This document shows, piece by piece, positions 8,616-18,070 of a stretch of 64,000 nt of DNA; positions within the stretch are counted from its first letter, which is position 1, and the number at the start of each line of letters is the position of its first letter. The stretch is taken from the NCBI RefSeq assembly GCF_024341905.1, contig NZ_BQXY01000010.1, positions 1 through 64,000 of the forward strand, written 5' to 3'. The notes below the pieces were generated by a model that was not told the origin of the DNA, did no database searches, and saw only the letters and a program-made list of their open reading frames with translations. The position numbers were made by a program, and so were the translations under genes. The DNA is from Clostridium folliculivorans. Its GTDB lineage: Bacteria; Bacillota; Clostridia; Clostridiales; Clostridiaceae.

Positions 8616-10748
8616 ATGGAAGATAATAACTCAAGCAGGGAGAAAGAATTACAATTGCTATTTGAGGAAGAAAAGTTAAGTGAAACCTTAAAAATAGTAA
8701 ATGATGAAATTTTAAATTACCTAGAAAAGCGAAAATACATATCTGAATATATAATAGATTACAGAAAAAATGTAATTGAAGAATATAGAGATGACGAAGA
8801 TAAGGTTACGGAATACTTTGATCATGAAAGATTTGTTAAAGAAGAGGCATTTAAAACTATAGACAGAAAGTTAAAAGAACTTACTATATTAAAGGAAAAT
8901 CCATATTTCGGGAAAGTAGGGTTTACTGAAGAGGAAGATTTATTAGAGACTCTGTATATTGGAAGATTTGGAGTTACGCAGGAAGGTAGATATGAGCCTA
9001 TAATAGTAGACTGGAGAGCCCCGGTAGCAGCACTTTTTTATCATGGAAGTTTAGGTAAAGCTGTCTACAATTCACCTGTTGGGGATATACAGACAGATAT
9101 AAAGGAAAGAAGACAGTTTATTATAAAAAAGGGAAAACTTCAAGGGATGTTTGACTCAGAAGTAGATGTTAAAGACGATATCTTGCAGATGGTTTTGAGT
9201 TCTAACTCAAGTGAAAAGCTTAAAGATGTAATAATGACTATTCAGGGAGAACAAGATACCATTATAAGAAGACCTAGAGAAAAGACTGTAGTTGTAAATG
9301 GTGTAGCAGGTAGTGGAAAAACTACTATAGCACTTCATAGGGTAGCATATCTTTTATATAATAACAGGAAACAACTTGGGGATAAGGTTTTGATATTAGG
9401 GCCTAATTCTATATTTATGGAATATATATCTACAGTCCTTCCTAGCCTTGGAGAAGTTGGTGTGAAGCAAGATACTATAACTAATTTTATTATAAAACAA
9501 ATTTCTTTAAATGAAGAGATTATGGAATTTCCAAAGTACATGGAAAAGGTACTGTCTGGAGACAAGGAATTTATTGAAGATATTAAACTTAAGAAATCAA
9601 AAATGTTTATTAGCAAGTTAGATGAACTTATAAAAGATATAGAGCAAAGTTATTTTCAAGTAAAGCCTGTTAATTATTTTGGAGAAGAGATATTAGGCGT
9701 AGAAGAAATAAAGAACTTGTTTGAAAAAGATTATTTATATATGCCTATATTTAGAAGAAGTCAAAAAATAAAAAGAGTTATTATTTCTAAAATAAAAGAT
9801 AAGCGTGATGAAAAAGTTTGGAATTTAAATAAAGAAACAGAAGAATATAAAAAGAGTCTAAAGCCTGATGATTTATTGATAGAGGAAAACAATATTGAAT
9901 TCAATAGAAGAATGAAAATTAGAGAAATAATAAGAGAAGTCATGAACTCTAGAGCAGAACTAGAAGAGTGGATAGAAAATGAATCAATATTAAGTATTTA
10001 TAATAAATTCAATGGATATAAAAAACTTACGTCAGATGATTTAGCGCCAATACTATATCTGATGATAAAACTTGATGGTAAGAAAGCTAAATCTGATATT
10101 AGACATATAGTTATAGATGAGGCACAAGATTATAGTGAGCTACAATTTAAGGCTATTAAGGAACTAACAGGCTGCAAGAGCATGACGATAGTTGGAGATA
10201 CAAATCAAAGACTAGTAGATCTTGATCAAGAAGCAGCTATGCTAAGCATTGAAAATATTTATTTAGAAGATGACATTGAAAATTATAATCTAAATATAAG
10301 CTATAGATCTACTATGGAAATAATGAATTATGCTAATAAGTTCCTAAAAGAAGAAAAGGTTATTCCACTAGTAAGACAAGGAAAAGAAGTAAAATCAGTT
10401 GAAGTAGTATCTGAAGAGGATTTAATAGATGAAATACTTATGTCTATAGAAGATTTTAAAGATGAAGGGCTAGAAAGTATTGCAATCATAACAAGAAACT
10501 CTGAAGATATGAATAAAATATACCCAAAGGTTAGGAAATTTGCTCCTGTTATGAAGTTCCATAATGAAGATGTAATCTATAATGGAGGAACTGTTATCAT
10601 TCCATCCTATTTTGCAAAAGGATTAGAATTTGATGGAGTCATCATAGTAGATTTCAACAATGAAAAAGATAAAGATGAAGATCTAATAAAGTATATAATG
10701 AGTACAAGAGCTTTGCATATGCTAAAAGATATAAATATTAAGTTATAA
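8616..10748 (+). CDS. helD: HelD-like UvrD/Rep-family ATPase (RNA polymerase recycling)
   Basis: 710 residues. The N-terminal 70 residues form a charged coiled coil, the arm that in HelD reaches into RNA polymerase. Then come WRAPVAALFYH near residue 132, Walker A GVAGSGKTT near 232, a long helical insert (about 330-450), Walker B VIDEAQDYSELQ near 506, GDTNQR and a C-terminal UvrD motif FAKGLEFDGVIIVDF near 670. The family uses ATP to free stalled RNA polymerase from DNA. It stands alone between two terminators. Confidence 0.88.
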   Translation: MEDNNSSREKELQLLFEEEKLSETLKIVNDEILNYLEKRKYISEYIIDYRKNVIEEYRDDEDKVTEYFDHERFVKEEAFKTIDRKLKELTILKENPYFGKVGFTEEEDLLETLYIGRFGVTQEGRYEPIIVDWRAPVAALFYHGSLGKAVYNSPVGDIQTDIKERRQFIIKKGKLQGMFDSEVDVKDDILQMVLSSNSSEKLKDVIMTIQGEQDTIIRRPREKTVVVNGVAGSGKTTIALHRVAYLLYNNRKQLGDKVLILGPNSIFMEYISTVLPSLGEVGVKQDTITNFIIKQISLNEEIMEFPKYMEKVLSGDKEFIEDIKLKKSKMFISKLDELIKDIEQSYFQVKPVNYFGEEILGVEEIKNLFEKDYLYMPIFRRSQKIKRVIISKIKDKRDEKVWNLNKETEEYKKSLKPDDLLIEENNIEFNRRMKIREIIREVMNSRAELEEWIENESILSIYNKFNGYKKLTSDDLAPILYLMIKLDGKKAKSDIRHIVIDEAQDYSELQFKAIKELTGCKSMTIVGDTNQRLVDLDQEAAMLSIENIYLEDDIENYNLNISYRSTMEIMNYANKFLKEEKVIPLVRQGKEVKSVEVVSEEDLIDEILMSIEDFKDEGLESIAIITRNSEDMNKIYPKVRKFAPVMKFHNEDVIYNGGTVIIPSYFAKGLEFDGVIIVDFNNEKDKDEDLIKYIMSTRALHMLKDINIKL

Positions 10749-10795
10749 TTATAAATATTTATTTATAATTATATAGATAAAGTAGAAATATATTA

Positions 10796-10835
10796 ATGCA
10801 TAAAGTGTTTAAAATAAACATTTTATGCATTTTTT
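10796..10835 (+). terminator. Rho-independent terminator after helD
   Basis: An imperfect ATGCATAAAGTGTTT/AAACATTTTATGCAT stem is followed by a T run. Confidence 0.8.
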
Positions 10836-10986
10836 ATTTTAAATATTCCTAATAAATGAGAATTGATTTTGTATTGAAAATATATTGCTAAATGCAGAAA
10901 AATCAACGGATTTATTTAATTTGTCTGTTATTTAAACGATATCATAATTGCATATTTATAAATGTTAAAAAAATATAAAAAAATAC

Positions 10987-11016
10987 TTGCATAAAAATGA
11001 ATGTATAATGTATAAT
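10987..11016 (+). promoter_or_regulatory. Sigma-A-type promoter of the amino-acid ABC operon
   Basis: A -35 element TTGCAT (10987-10992), an 18-nt spacer and a -10 TATAAT (11011-11016) can be read. The perfect palindrome GTATAATTATAC (11010-11021) overlaps the -10 and could be an operator. The leader to the ATG is about 70 nt. Confidence 0.65.
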
Positions 11017-11093
11017 TATACTCAGTTCAAGGAATAATATTTATTTCAAAATGGTAAACTATATTATGTTTAATTATAGAAAGGGGTTTTAAA

Positions 11094-11927
11094 ATGAAAA
11101 AAGGTATATTAAAAACAGTTTTAGCTACTGCCTTGGTTGGGATAATGGCATTTAGCGTGGTTGGATGTACAAAGAAAAATGATTCTACAGGAGCGGCTGG
11201 AACTTCTAGCGTTGTAGATAAGATTAAAAAATCAGGTAAGCTTGTATTAGCTACAAGTGCAGATTATCCTCCATATGAGTTTCACAAATCAGTTGATGGT
11301 AAGGACACAATAGTAGGTTTTGATGTTGAAATAGCAAAATCTATAGCTAAAAAGCTTGGTGTTGAACTAGAAATTAGTGATATGAAATTTGATGGATTAA
11401 TAGCAGCTTTAAAAACAAATAAAGCTGATTTAGTAATTGCAGGTATGAATCCAACTGATGAAAGAAAACAAAGTGTAGATTTTTCGAACATATACTATAC
11501 AGCTACTCAATATGTAGTAGTAAGAGCTGAAGATAAGGCTAAATATACATCCTTAGAATCTTTAGCTGGAAAAGCTATAGGAGTTCAAAAGGGTTCAGTA
11601 CAAGAAGGTTTAGCAAAGGATCAAATAAAGGATTCACAACGTCAAGCTGTAGGAAAGATTCCTGATGTAATACTTAACTTGAAGAATAAGAAGGTTGAAG
11701 CTGCTATCGTTGAAGGTCCAGTTGCAAAGCTTTATGTATCTAAGAATAGTGATTTAGCTATAAGCGATGCTAAGTTTGATTTAAATCCAGCAGAACAAGG
11801 ATCAGCAATAGCTGTTGCTAAGGGTTCAGATGATTTATTAAAGCTAATAAATGAAACTTTAGATGAATTAAAGAAAGATAATAAGATAGATCAATTAGTA
11901 ATAGATGCAACTAATTCAGTAGAATAA
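11094..11927 (+). CDS. Amino-acid ABC transporter, substrate-binding lipoprotein
   Basis: 277 residues. A lipoprotein signal peptide ends in VVGC, so the mature protein is lipid-anchored outside the membrane. The SBP_bac_3 fold is clear: ATSADYPPYEF near residue 55, FDVEIAK, FDGLIAALKTNKADLVIAGM with NPTDER, and a second-lobe GVQKGSVQEGL. The motif set is closest in memory to arginine/polar amino-acid binders (ArtP type), but the ligand is inferred. The permease and ATPase genes follow, completing an importer. Confidence 0.9.
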   Translation: MKKGILKTVLATALVGIMAFSVVGCTKKNDSTGAAGTSSVVDKIKKSGKLVLATSADYPPYEFHKSVDGKDTIVGFDVEIAKSIAKKLGVELEISDMKFDGLIAALKTNKADLVIAGMNPTDERKQSVDFSNIYYTATQYVVVRAEDKAKYTSLESLAGKAIGVQKGSVQEGLAKDQIKDSQRQAVGKIPDVILNLKNKKVEAAIVEGPVAKLYVSKNSDLAISDAKFDLNPAEQGSAIAVAKGSDDLLKLINETLDELKKDNKIDQLVIDATNSVE

Positions 11928-12073
11928 TTTATAAAAATAAAGTTTGATTTTAGTATTTTGATCAATAAGCAGTAATGGGGCTATAAAATTAAATTGGGGC
12001 TATGTAAAGATATTAATGAAGTATAGTAGGTAGGGGTGCCTGCTATATTTCATATTATTAGGAGGTAATTGGG

Positions 12074-12733
12074 TTGGGTTTTGCAGATATTTGGAATAAG
12101 TACCATGGCTTCTATATACAAGGAGCAGGATTAACAATAGTTCTAGCATTTTTTACTGTAATTTTTGGTACAATAATAGGACTTTTCTTGAGTCTTATGA
12201 AGTTATCAAAAAATAAGATCTTAAAGTTTATTGGATCAGCTTATATAGAAATCATAAGAGGAACACCAATACTAGTTCAATTGTACATCATATTCTATGG
12301 ATTAGATTATATAGGAATACATCTCTCAGGGATTATGTCAGGTGTTATAACTCTATCTATAAATAGTGGTGCATATGTTGCAGAAATAATTAGAGCAGGA
12401 ATAAATGCAGTTGATAAAGGACAAACAGAAGCATCCAGAAGTTTAGGACTTACACAAGGTGCTACAATGAGATATATAATAATACCTCAAGCTTTAAAGA
12501 ATATACTACCAGCTTTAGGTAATGAATTTGTTACAATAATAAAGGAATCATCAATAGTATCTGTTATAGGAATAGCAGAACTTATGTATAAGGCGGATAC
12601 AGTAAGAGGAAACACTTTTGAACCTTTTACTCCACTTATAATTGCGGCAGGTATTTATTTTGTAATGACATTTACATTATCTAAATTAGTAGCAGCATTC
12701 GAAAGGAGGCTAGGGGCAAGTGATATACGTTAA
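12074..12733 (+). CDS. Amino-acid ABC transporter, permease
   Basis: 219 residues with about five membrane helices. The EAA loop EASRSLGLTQGATMRYIIIP is near residue 118, and the HisM-type start GAGLTIVLAF is near 17. It is a homodimer-forming permease of the polar amino-acid family. It starts with TTG at 12074, chosen because AGGAGGT lies 7 nt upstream and no ATG is near. The last 14 bp overlap the ATPase gene. Confidence 0.92.
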   Translation: MGFADIWNKYHGFYIQGAGLTIVLAFFTVIFGTIIGLFLSLMKLSKNKILKFIGSAYIEIIRGTPILVQLYIIFYGLDYIGIHLSGIMSGVITLSINSGAYVAEIIRAGINAVDKGQTEASRSLGLTQGATMRYIIIPQALKNILPALGNEFVTIIKESSIVSVIGIAELMYKADTVRGNTFEPFTPLIIAAGIYFVMTFTLSKLVAAFERRLGASDIR

Positions 12734-13442
12734 TAATTTGCACAAATATTTCGGGAAAAATGAAGTTTTAAAGGGAATAACTGACCATATCCAAAAAGGA
12801 GAAGTGGTGGTTGTTATAGGACCAAGTGGTTCAGGTAAAAGTACTTTTTTAAGATGCTTAAACCTACTTGAAGAACCAACAGATGGTGAAATAATATTTG
12901 AAGGAAACAATATAACTGGTAAGAACGTTAATATCAATAAGATAAGAGAAAAGATGGGGATGGTATTTCAACAGTTTAACTTATTCCCACACAAAACAGT
13001 TTTAGAAAACATAACTCTTGCACCTATTAAAGTAAAGGGGCTTAGTAAAGCGCAGGCTGACGAAGTAGCTTTTAAGCTTCTAGATAAGGTTGGTCTTAGA
13101 GATAAAGCTACTGCATATCCAGCATCATTATCTGGTGGACAAAAGCAAAGAATTGCAATAGCAAGAGCACTTGCAATGGAACCGGATGTTATGTTGTTTG
13201 ATGAGCCTACTTCAGCTTTAGACCCTGAAATGGTAGGAGAAGTTCTTAGCGTTATGAAAAGTCTTGCTTCTGAAGGAATGACAATGGTAGTTGTAACTCA
13301 CGAAATGGGATTTGCAAAGGAAGTTGGAGATAGAATATTATTCATGGATGGTGGAGTTATAGTAGAACAAGGTACACCTACAGAACTATTCGATAATCCT
13401 AAAAATGCAAGAACTCAAGATTTCCTATCAAAAGTACTTTAA
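12720..13442 (+). CDS. Amino-acid ABC transporter, ATPase
   Basis: 240 residues with Walker A GPSGSGKST, the Q-loop FQQFNLFPH, signature LSGGQKQR, Walker B VMLFDEPTSAL and H-loop VTHEMGF, all as in GlnQ/ArtM-type ATPases. It starts with GTG, 10 nt after AAAGGAGG and inside the permease gene, so the two are translationally coupled. It powers the importer formed with the two preceding genes. Confidence 0.95.
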   Translation: MIYVNNLHKYFGKNEVLKGITDHIQKGEVVVVIGPSGSGKSTFLRCLNLLEEPTDGEIIFEGNNITGKNVNINKIREKMGMVFQQFNLFPHKTVLENITLAPIKVKGLSKAQADEVAFKLLDKVGLRDKATAYPASLSGGQKQRIAIARALAMEPDVMLFDEPTSALDPEMVGEVLSVMKSLASEGMTMVVVTHEMGFAKEVGDRILFMDGGVIVEQGTPTELFDNPKNARTQDFLSKVL

Positions 13443-13847
13443 AATTTATGCTATATGATTAAGTGTTTTCAAATTCTCTCTTGAAATTTAAGGAGAGAAT
13501 TTGAAAATATATAAACATTCTACTACGCAAAGTAAACACTTGAAAATGGATATTTAATTTGAGATTTCTAAGTTTATGAAGATTATATTAAGTATAATTG
13601 AGCAATATAAACTTAATATAAAATAGAAGTTTGAAGTTAATTATCTTGAAAGAGTTTATATCTGAGATTTAGCAAGTAATACATTGTTTTTACATTGAGT
13701 TAGATTAACTTTGCCAACCCAAATATAGGGTTTAGGTTAATTATTAATTTATAAAACTCGTTTGTTTATCTGATCAATTTATAAGTGAGTGTTGTAAAGT
13801 AATGTTGATTTAAATCCTATACTGTTTTTATATACCAACCCCAATTT

Positions 13848-13882
13848 AGAACACTATTCACTATTGTGAATAGTGTTCTTGT
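13848..13882 (+). terminator. Strong hairpin, possible terminator of the ABC operon
   Basis: Perfect 14-bp arms AGAACACTATTCAC and GTGAATAGTGTTCT surround a 4-nt loop. The following T run is weak (TGTATGTAT). It lies 400 bp after the ATPase stop. Between 13443 and 13847 there is only AT-rich DNA with an imperfect CAAATTCTCTC/GGAGAGAATTTG inverted repeat near 13470. Confidence 0.45.
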
Positions 13883-13968
13883 ATGTATATTAAAGCTAGA
13901 TTTTAATAGATAATATGGTTATGTTTATGGATATTGTTGCAGTTAATTGGTTATACAGGATATGCTAT

Positions 13969-14085
13969 ATTAATTCTTTGCGTAAGCTCATTAAGGATGA
14001 ACAACTCTAAACCTAAAAGTATAAGTTTAATTATAGAGTTGTTCATCTAAAAAGCATCGAATGTTAACCAATTAATTTAAGCACC
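13969..14085. repeat. Repeat family C, copy interrupted by a palindrome
   Basis: The left part (TTAATTCTTTGCGTAAGCTC, then ATTAA) and right part (AGCATCG...TTAACCAATTAATTT) match the uninterrupted copy at 30693-30770 and, for the left part, a third copy on the other strand at 20090-20135. The match is broken here by 58 bp (13995-14052), listed separately. Confidence 0.7.
13995..14052. mobile_element. Short palindromic insert (family A-like) in a family C repeat
   Basis: The 14-bp perfect arms GATGAACAACTCTA (13996-14009) and TAGAGTTGTTCATC (14034-14047) enclose 24 bp. The flanks ATTAA and AGCATCG are contiguous in the family C copy at 30693. A TAA occurs on both sides and may be a target duplication. 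The ends resemble family A (GATGAAC...GTTCATC). It codes for nothing. Confidence 0.6.
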
Positions 14086-14238
14086 ATACCTTAGAAGAGC
14101 CCCAAATATTAATAAATTGAAACAATTTCATATTTTTATAGTATATAATATTTAAATAATATATAATAATTCATGGCAACGAATAAATAAATTTTCAGCA
14201 GTTGTTTAATGAAAATGACATACATATGAGGTGATTTG

Positions 14239-16068
14239 ATGGATGAGAAAAGTTTTTTAATGAAGACTAAAAAACTTAAAAAAGAAATGATAATTCCAGT
14301 GATTTTTGGTGTAATACTTATGTTGAAATCCATGGTTTTCTTAGCAATGCTTAGAACTCCAAATTCGTCTTCTTTGGATTTTCACAAAATGTACTTCACT
14401 CCACCACCAATGTGGGCACATATAGCTTGTGTAGTGTTGGTGATTAGTATAAGCTTTTTATTTAGATCGAAAGGCAGAATTAGATATCTTATAATACTTG
14501 ATTTATTAGTTAGTATACTGTTACTAGCAGATATCTGGTACTATAGAGCAAATGGAACCTTTTTATCTATTAGACATATTTTATATCCTGAATTATTTAA
14601 TCCAGTAAAAAAGAATCTATTCTTACCAGCAGCAGTTGATATATTATATTTTATAGATTTTGTATTTATTGCAGCTTTAGTAATTAAGTTTAAGAATAAG
14701 ATAAAATCTGAGGAAAGATATATATTTGCGTTTGCAGCTACCTTTGCTTTTTCAATAGTAACATTAGTTTCATCCTATTATTATATAGATGTTATTGATG
14801 GCACAAAAGGGGAAAAGATGCTTTTCAAGATTGCATGGGCGCCATTTCAAACAATGTCAGATATGAGTCCACTTGGTTATCATGGATATGATATTTATAA
14901 AACAATTTATGAGAAGAATGCTGTTAAGCTCTCTAGTAATGACACTGAGAAAATAACTCAATGGTTTGAAGATAATAAAGAAAACTTACCTGACAATGAG
15001 TACAAAGGAAAATTTAATGGTAAAAATTTAATATTTGTACAAGTGGAGTCTTTGGAGAACTTTGTTATCGGACAAAAAGTTTACGGTCAAGAAATAACAC
15101 CAAACTTAAATAGACTTATAAATAATAGTTTGTATTTTAATAATATTCACGAGCAAAATAATAACGGTACTAGTTCAGATGCAGATCTTATGGTAAACAC
15201 CTCAATATTGCCTATAAGACAAGGAGCAACTTTCTTTAATAATCCATATACTCCATTCACTACTTTACCTAACTTAGTGAAAGAAAAGGGTTATAACACC
15301 GTATCTACTCATCCTGAAGTAGCAGGAAACTGGAACTGGACTGAAGTTCATAGAGGTTCATTAGGTTTTGATAATATCTGGGATATAAGTAAGTTTAATG
15401 TGGATGAAGTAATAGGACTTGGATTATCAGATAGATCATATTTAAGCCAAGTTGCAGATAAGTTAAAGGATATGCCAAAACCGTTTTATTCATTTATGGT
15501 TACACTTACAAGTCACGGACCTTTTGATATGCCAGATCAGTATAAAATGTTAAATTTACCACAACAATTTGACAAAACTATACTAGGATCATATTTCCAA
15601 AGTGTAAGATATACCGATGAGCAAATAGGAAATTTTATCAATAAACTAGATCAAGAAGGAATCCTAAAAGATTCTATAGTAGTTATATATGGAGATCATA
15701 CAGGTGTTCATAAGTTTTACCCTGCACAGCTTAAGCAAGTTAAGCTAGAGGGAGACTGGTGGCAAAAAGATGATAAAGGAATTCCATTCATAGTATATAG
15801 CAAAGATTCAAAGGGGGAGAAGATTTCAAAAGCAGGCGGCCAGATAGATTTTCTACCAACTATATCATATTTAATCGGAATAGATAGAAATAAGTTTGAT
15901 AGCAGCACTATGGGAAGAGTATTAGTAAATACTAATAGGGATGCAACCATATTAAATTATGGACAGATTATTGGAACACCTAAAGATGAAAAGGAAAAAC
16001 AACATTTAGAGGATTCCCTTCAAATTAGTGATATGTTCATTAGAGGAAAATATTTAAATAATAAATAA
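14239..16068 (+). CDS. LtaS-like membrane sulfatase (phosphoglycerol transferase family)
   Basis: 609 residues. Five membrane helices lie in the first 220 residues, then an extracellular alkaline-phosphatase-fold domain. Metal and catalytic motifs of lipoteichoic acid synthases can be matched: QVESLENFVIG near residue 270, the nucleophile Thr in NNGTSSDAD near 308, THPEVAGNWNW near 357 and YGDHTG near 482. Family members polymerise glycerol phosphate from phosphatidylglycerol on the outer membrane face. Whether this one is a full polymerase or a primase cannot be said. The ATG at 14239 follows GAGGTGATTTG; the TTG just before it is less likely. It is monocistronic. Confidence 0.88.
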   Translation: MDEKSFLMKTKKLKKEMIIPVIFGVILMLKSMVFLAMLRTPNSSSLDFHKMYFTPPPMWAHIACVVLVISISFLFRSKGRIRYLIILDLLVSILLLADIWYYRANGTFLSIRHILYPELFNPVKKNLFLPAAVDILYFIDFVFIAALVIKFKNKIKSEERYIFAFAATFAFSIVTLVSSYYYIDVIDGTKGEKMLFKIAWAPFQTMSDMSPLGYHGYDIYKTIYEKNAVKLSSNDTEKITQWFEDNKENLPDNEYKGKFNGKNLIFVQVESLENFVIGQKVYGQEITPNLNRLINNSLYFNNIHEQNNNGTSSDADLMVNTSILPIRQGATFFNNPYTPFTTLPNLVKEKGYNTVSTHPEVAGNWNWTEVHRGSLGFDNIWDISKFNVDEVIGLGLSDRSYLSQVADKLKDMPKPFYSFMVTLTSHGPFDMPDQYKMLNLPQQFDKTILGSYFQSVRYTDEQIGNFINKLDQEGILKDSIVVIYGDHTGVHKFYPAQLKQVKLEGDWWQKDDKGIPFIVYSKDSKGEKISKAGGQIDFLPTISYLIGIDRNKFDSSTMGRVLVNTNRDATILNYGQIIGTPKDEKEKQHLEDSLQISDMFIRGKYLNNK

Positions 16069-16095
16069 TTTAAATAATAAATGGTTTAATAATAA

Positions 16096-16140
16096 AAGAG
16101 GTGCTTTTGGAATATTTTATGTCCTAAGGCACCTTTTATA
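16096..16140 (+). terminator. Terminator after the LtaS-like gene
   Basis: AGAGGTGCTTTTGG pairs imperfectly with CCTAAGGCACCTTTT across a 12-nt loop, followed by T-rich DNA. Confidence 0.7.
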
Positions 16141-16279
16141 TATGTATATTCTTTCAAAACAAGTATATCGGAATCCTCTTCAAATCATATAGTAGACTAG
16201 AAAATAGTTTTACTGATATGTTTTGATAATACACAAGCTAATATTATTCACTGCTCTATGCGTACAGTGTATTTTATAT

Positions 16280-17763
16280 ATACAATTATTTATTAAATAA
16301 ATGTTGGTAAATATTGATACATGTAGATGGACAACCCTGTTATTAGCTTTATATTTTTAAGGTTTATTCTCCGAACCTAGTACAGTCTTAATGCGATTTT
16401 CCAATAGAACTGTAACTCTTAACAATTACTATAGAGTAATATTAGCTTCTTTACTATCTTATTAATTTTTCTAAAATCATATTGCATTGACTGCTTTAAA
16501 GTGTTGTTAATTGCTTCAGAGTTATATTGATCACTTTATAACCTTTTTAATGTTTTCAAAGTTTCATTAATGATTTATAGTCTTATTGGTCCTCATTAGT
16601 AGCAAAAGTTTATTTATAATTGATTCGCATTAGTAGCAAGATAGTATTTTTAAATTTGTTAAATTATAATCTAATAAATAACTAAAATTATAAAGCTGAA
16701 TTATAAAACTAAATTTTTAATATAAATATTAAGATTATTCAGAGTTATATTAACTTATAATTTCTTTAAAAAAGCGAACTTGTAATTCTTATCTCATCCG
16801 TTCTTATAAATCTATTTCCTTTAAACAATCTATCATATATTAGGTCCATATAATCGATCACCTCATCCAAATTCATGATTATGAAAAAACTAAGGTATCT
16901 TTTCAGATATTTTGAGGCTACTCCATGGAAGATTGATAGCCATTTTTTCAAATTTGGCCAAAGATATTTTATTCTATACTCAGCATCTACCTTAATGGAT
17001 TTATTTCTATTATGTCTTTTAGCTACTGATTTAATATATCTGTCTCCGTATGCAGCAATGTATGAATTCTCTTCTATTTTAGAATAAACTTTCTCATCGA
17101 AAGCTCTTCGATCCCACCAATGCTTAAATATTGGTTTTATAAACATAGAATCTTCTTGTCCTTTTGCACCGATAACCCAAATATCCTCTCTTGGAGTTGC
17201 TGAGGCTATTATTTCTGCATTTCTGCACCCTTTAAAGTTCTCTTTTAAAATAACCTTTCCTACATGTACCACTCCTGATAAACTACCTGGAGTTGAGTCT
17301 AGGCTTAGCGCTTGAAGTATTTTATGTCTCCAATAAAAAGCTGTCCCAATACTTATTTTTAACTTCTCTGCACAAAATTTCAAAGTTTTATTTTCGGTCA
17401 TTAGTTCAGTAAATTCCATCCAAGTTCTAGTATTCTTCTTTGAATAACTCCACAATGAATTAGTTGCGCGTGAAAAAGTTTTATCACACACTTTGCATTT
17501 ATATCTTTGAATTCCATTATAAAAACCATATTTAATATGCCAAGTTGATCCACAAATTGGGCAAGCTTCTACAACTCTATCTTTATAAAAATCTCTTTTT
17601 ATAACATCATTAGTATGCAAATCAAACTTTTTTAATTCAACATCGTGCTGTAGCAAAAGGAACACCTCTCTAAGAAAATTTAATAATTAAGCTATCCTCT
17701 TAATGCTTGCCACATGTTCATGTTTTTAATCATTACCAACATTTATTTAACAAATATTTCTAT
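16280..17763 (-). mobile_element. IS1595-like element, copy 1
   Basis: The element is bounded by inverted repeats of about 27 bp that start ATACAATTATTT and end AAATGTTG; the transposase-proximal end at 17763 is degraded. Order on the minus strand: end, transposase (17656-16766), about 450 bp non-coding, end. Weaker similarity to copies 2 and 3 continues outward to about 16253 and 17795, so the true borders may be wider. No clear target duplication was found. The non-coding part holds a family A palindrome at 16325-16418. Confidence 0.8.
16766..17656 (-). CDS. IS1595-type transposase-like protein, copy 1
   Basis: About 296 residues. A zinc ribbon (CPICG ... CKVCDKTF), then an HTH-like region (LKFCAEKLKISIGTAFYWRH), then an ISXO2/IS1595-type DDE-fold region ending FHGVASKYLKRYL. 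In the position where IS1595 members carry the first catalytic Asp (EADET type) this protein has VVHVGK. The second Asp may be in YGDRY. The expected Asn region reads YRIKYLW. The start is taken as TTG at 17656, 6 nt after a GAGAGGTG site; a GTG at 17665 overlaps that site. The frame is intact and closely similar to copies 2 and 3. Confidence 0.8.
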   Translation of the reverse strand: MLQHDVELKKFDLHTNDVIKRDFYKDRVVEACPICGSTWHIKYGFYNGIQRYKCKVCDKTFSRATNSLWSYSKKNTRTWMEFTELMTENKTLKFCAEKLKISIGTAFYWRHKILQALSLDSTPGSLSGVVHVGKVILKENFKGCRNAEIIASATPREDIWVIGAKGQEDSMFIKPIFKHWWDRRAFDEKVYSKIEENSYIAAYGDRYIKSVAKRHNRNKSIKVDAEYRIKYLWPNLKKWLSIFHGVASKYLKRYLSFFIIMNLDEVIDYMDLIYDRLFKGNRFIRTDEIRITSSLF

Positions 17764-18070
17764 GCTCGAAAAATTCAATGGAATACTCTTCTTAAGTGAG
17801 TTTTCCTCGTATATGTAAATTCTAATAAGTTTTATTCATAAGGAATATGGAAACGATGATAATTTACATAATTAATTGATCATGTAAATTAAATAGAACT
17901 TATATAGAAACACTTTTCATAAAACTTTATAGCAAAATGTTAAATAAAATGTATGAAAAATAAGTTAAAATTAAGCATAATTTGTTATACGGTGTTATAA
18001 TAAATATATATTAAGTGATTTAATGGAAGTTATTTGGATAAGTTTCGATTAATTTTGAGGGGTAAATCAT
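17764..18070. other. Gene-free leader before the amidase gene
   Basis: 307 bp of AT-rich DNA. The first 30 bp still resemble the outer flank of the other IS copies. The rest should hold the amidase promoter, but no convincing -35/-10 pair with good spacing was found. A GAGGGG ribosome site precedes the ATG at 18071. Confidence 0.5.
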
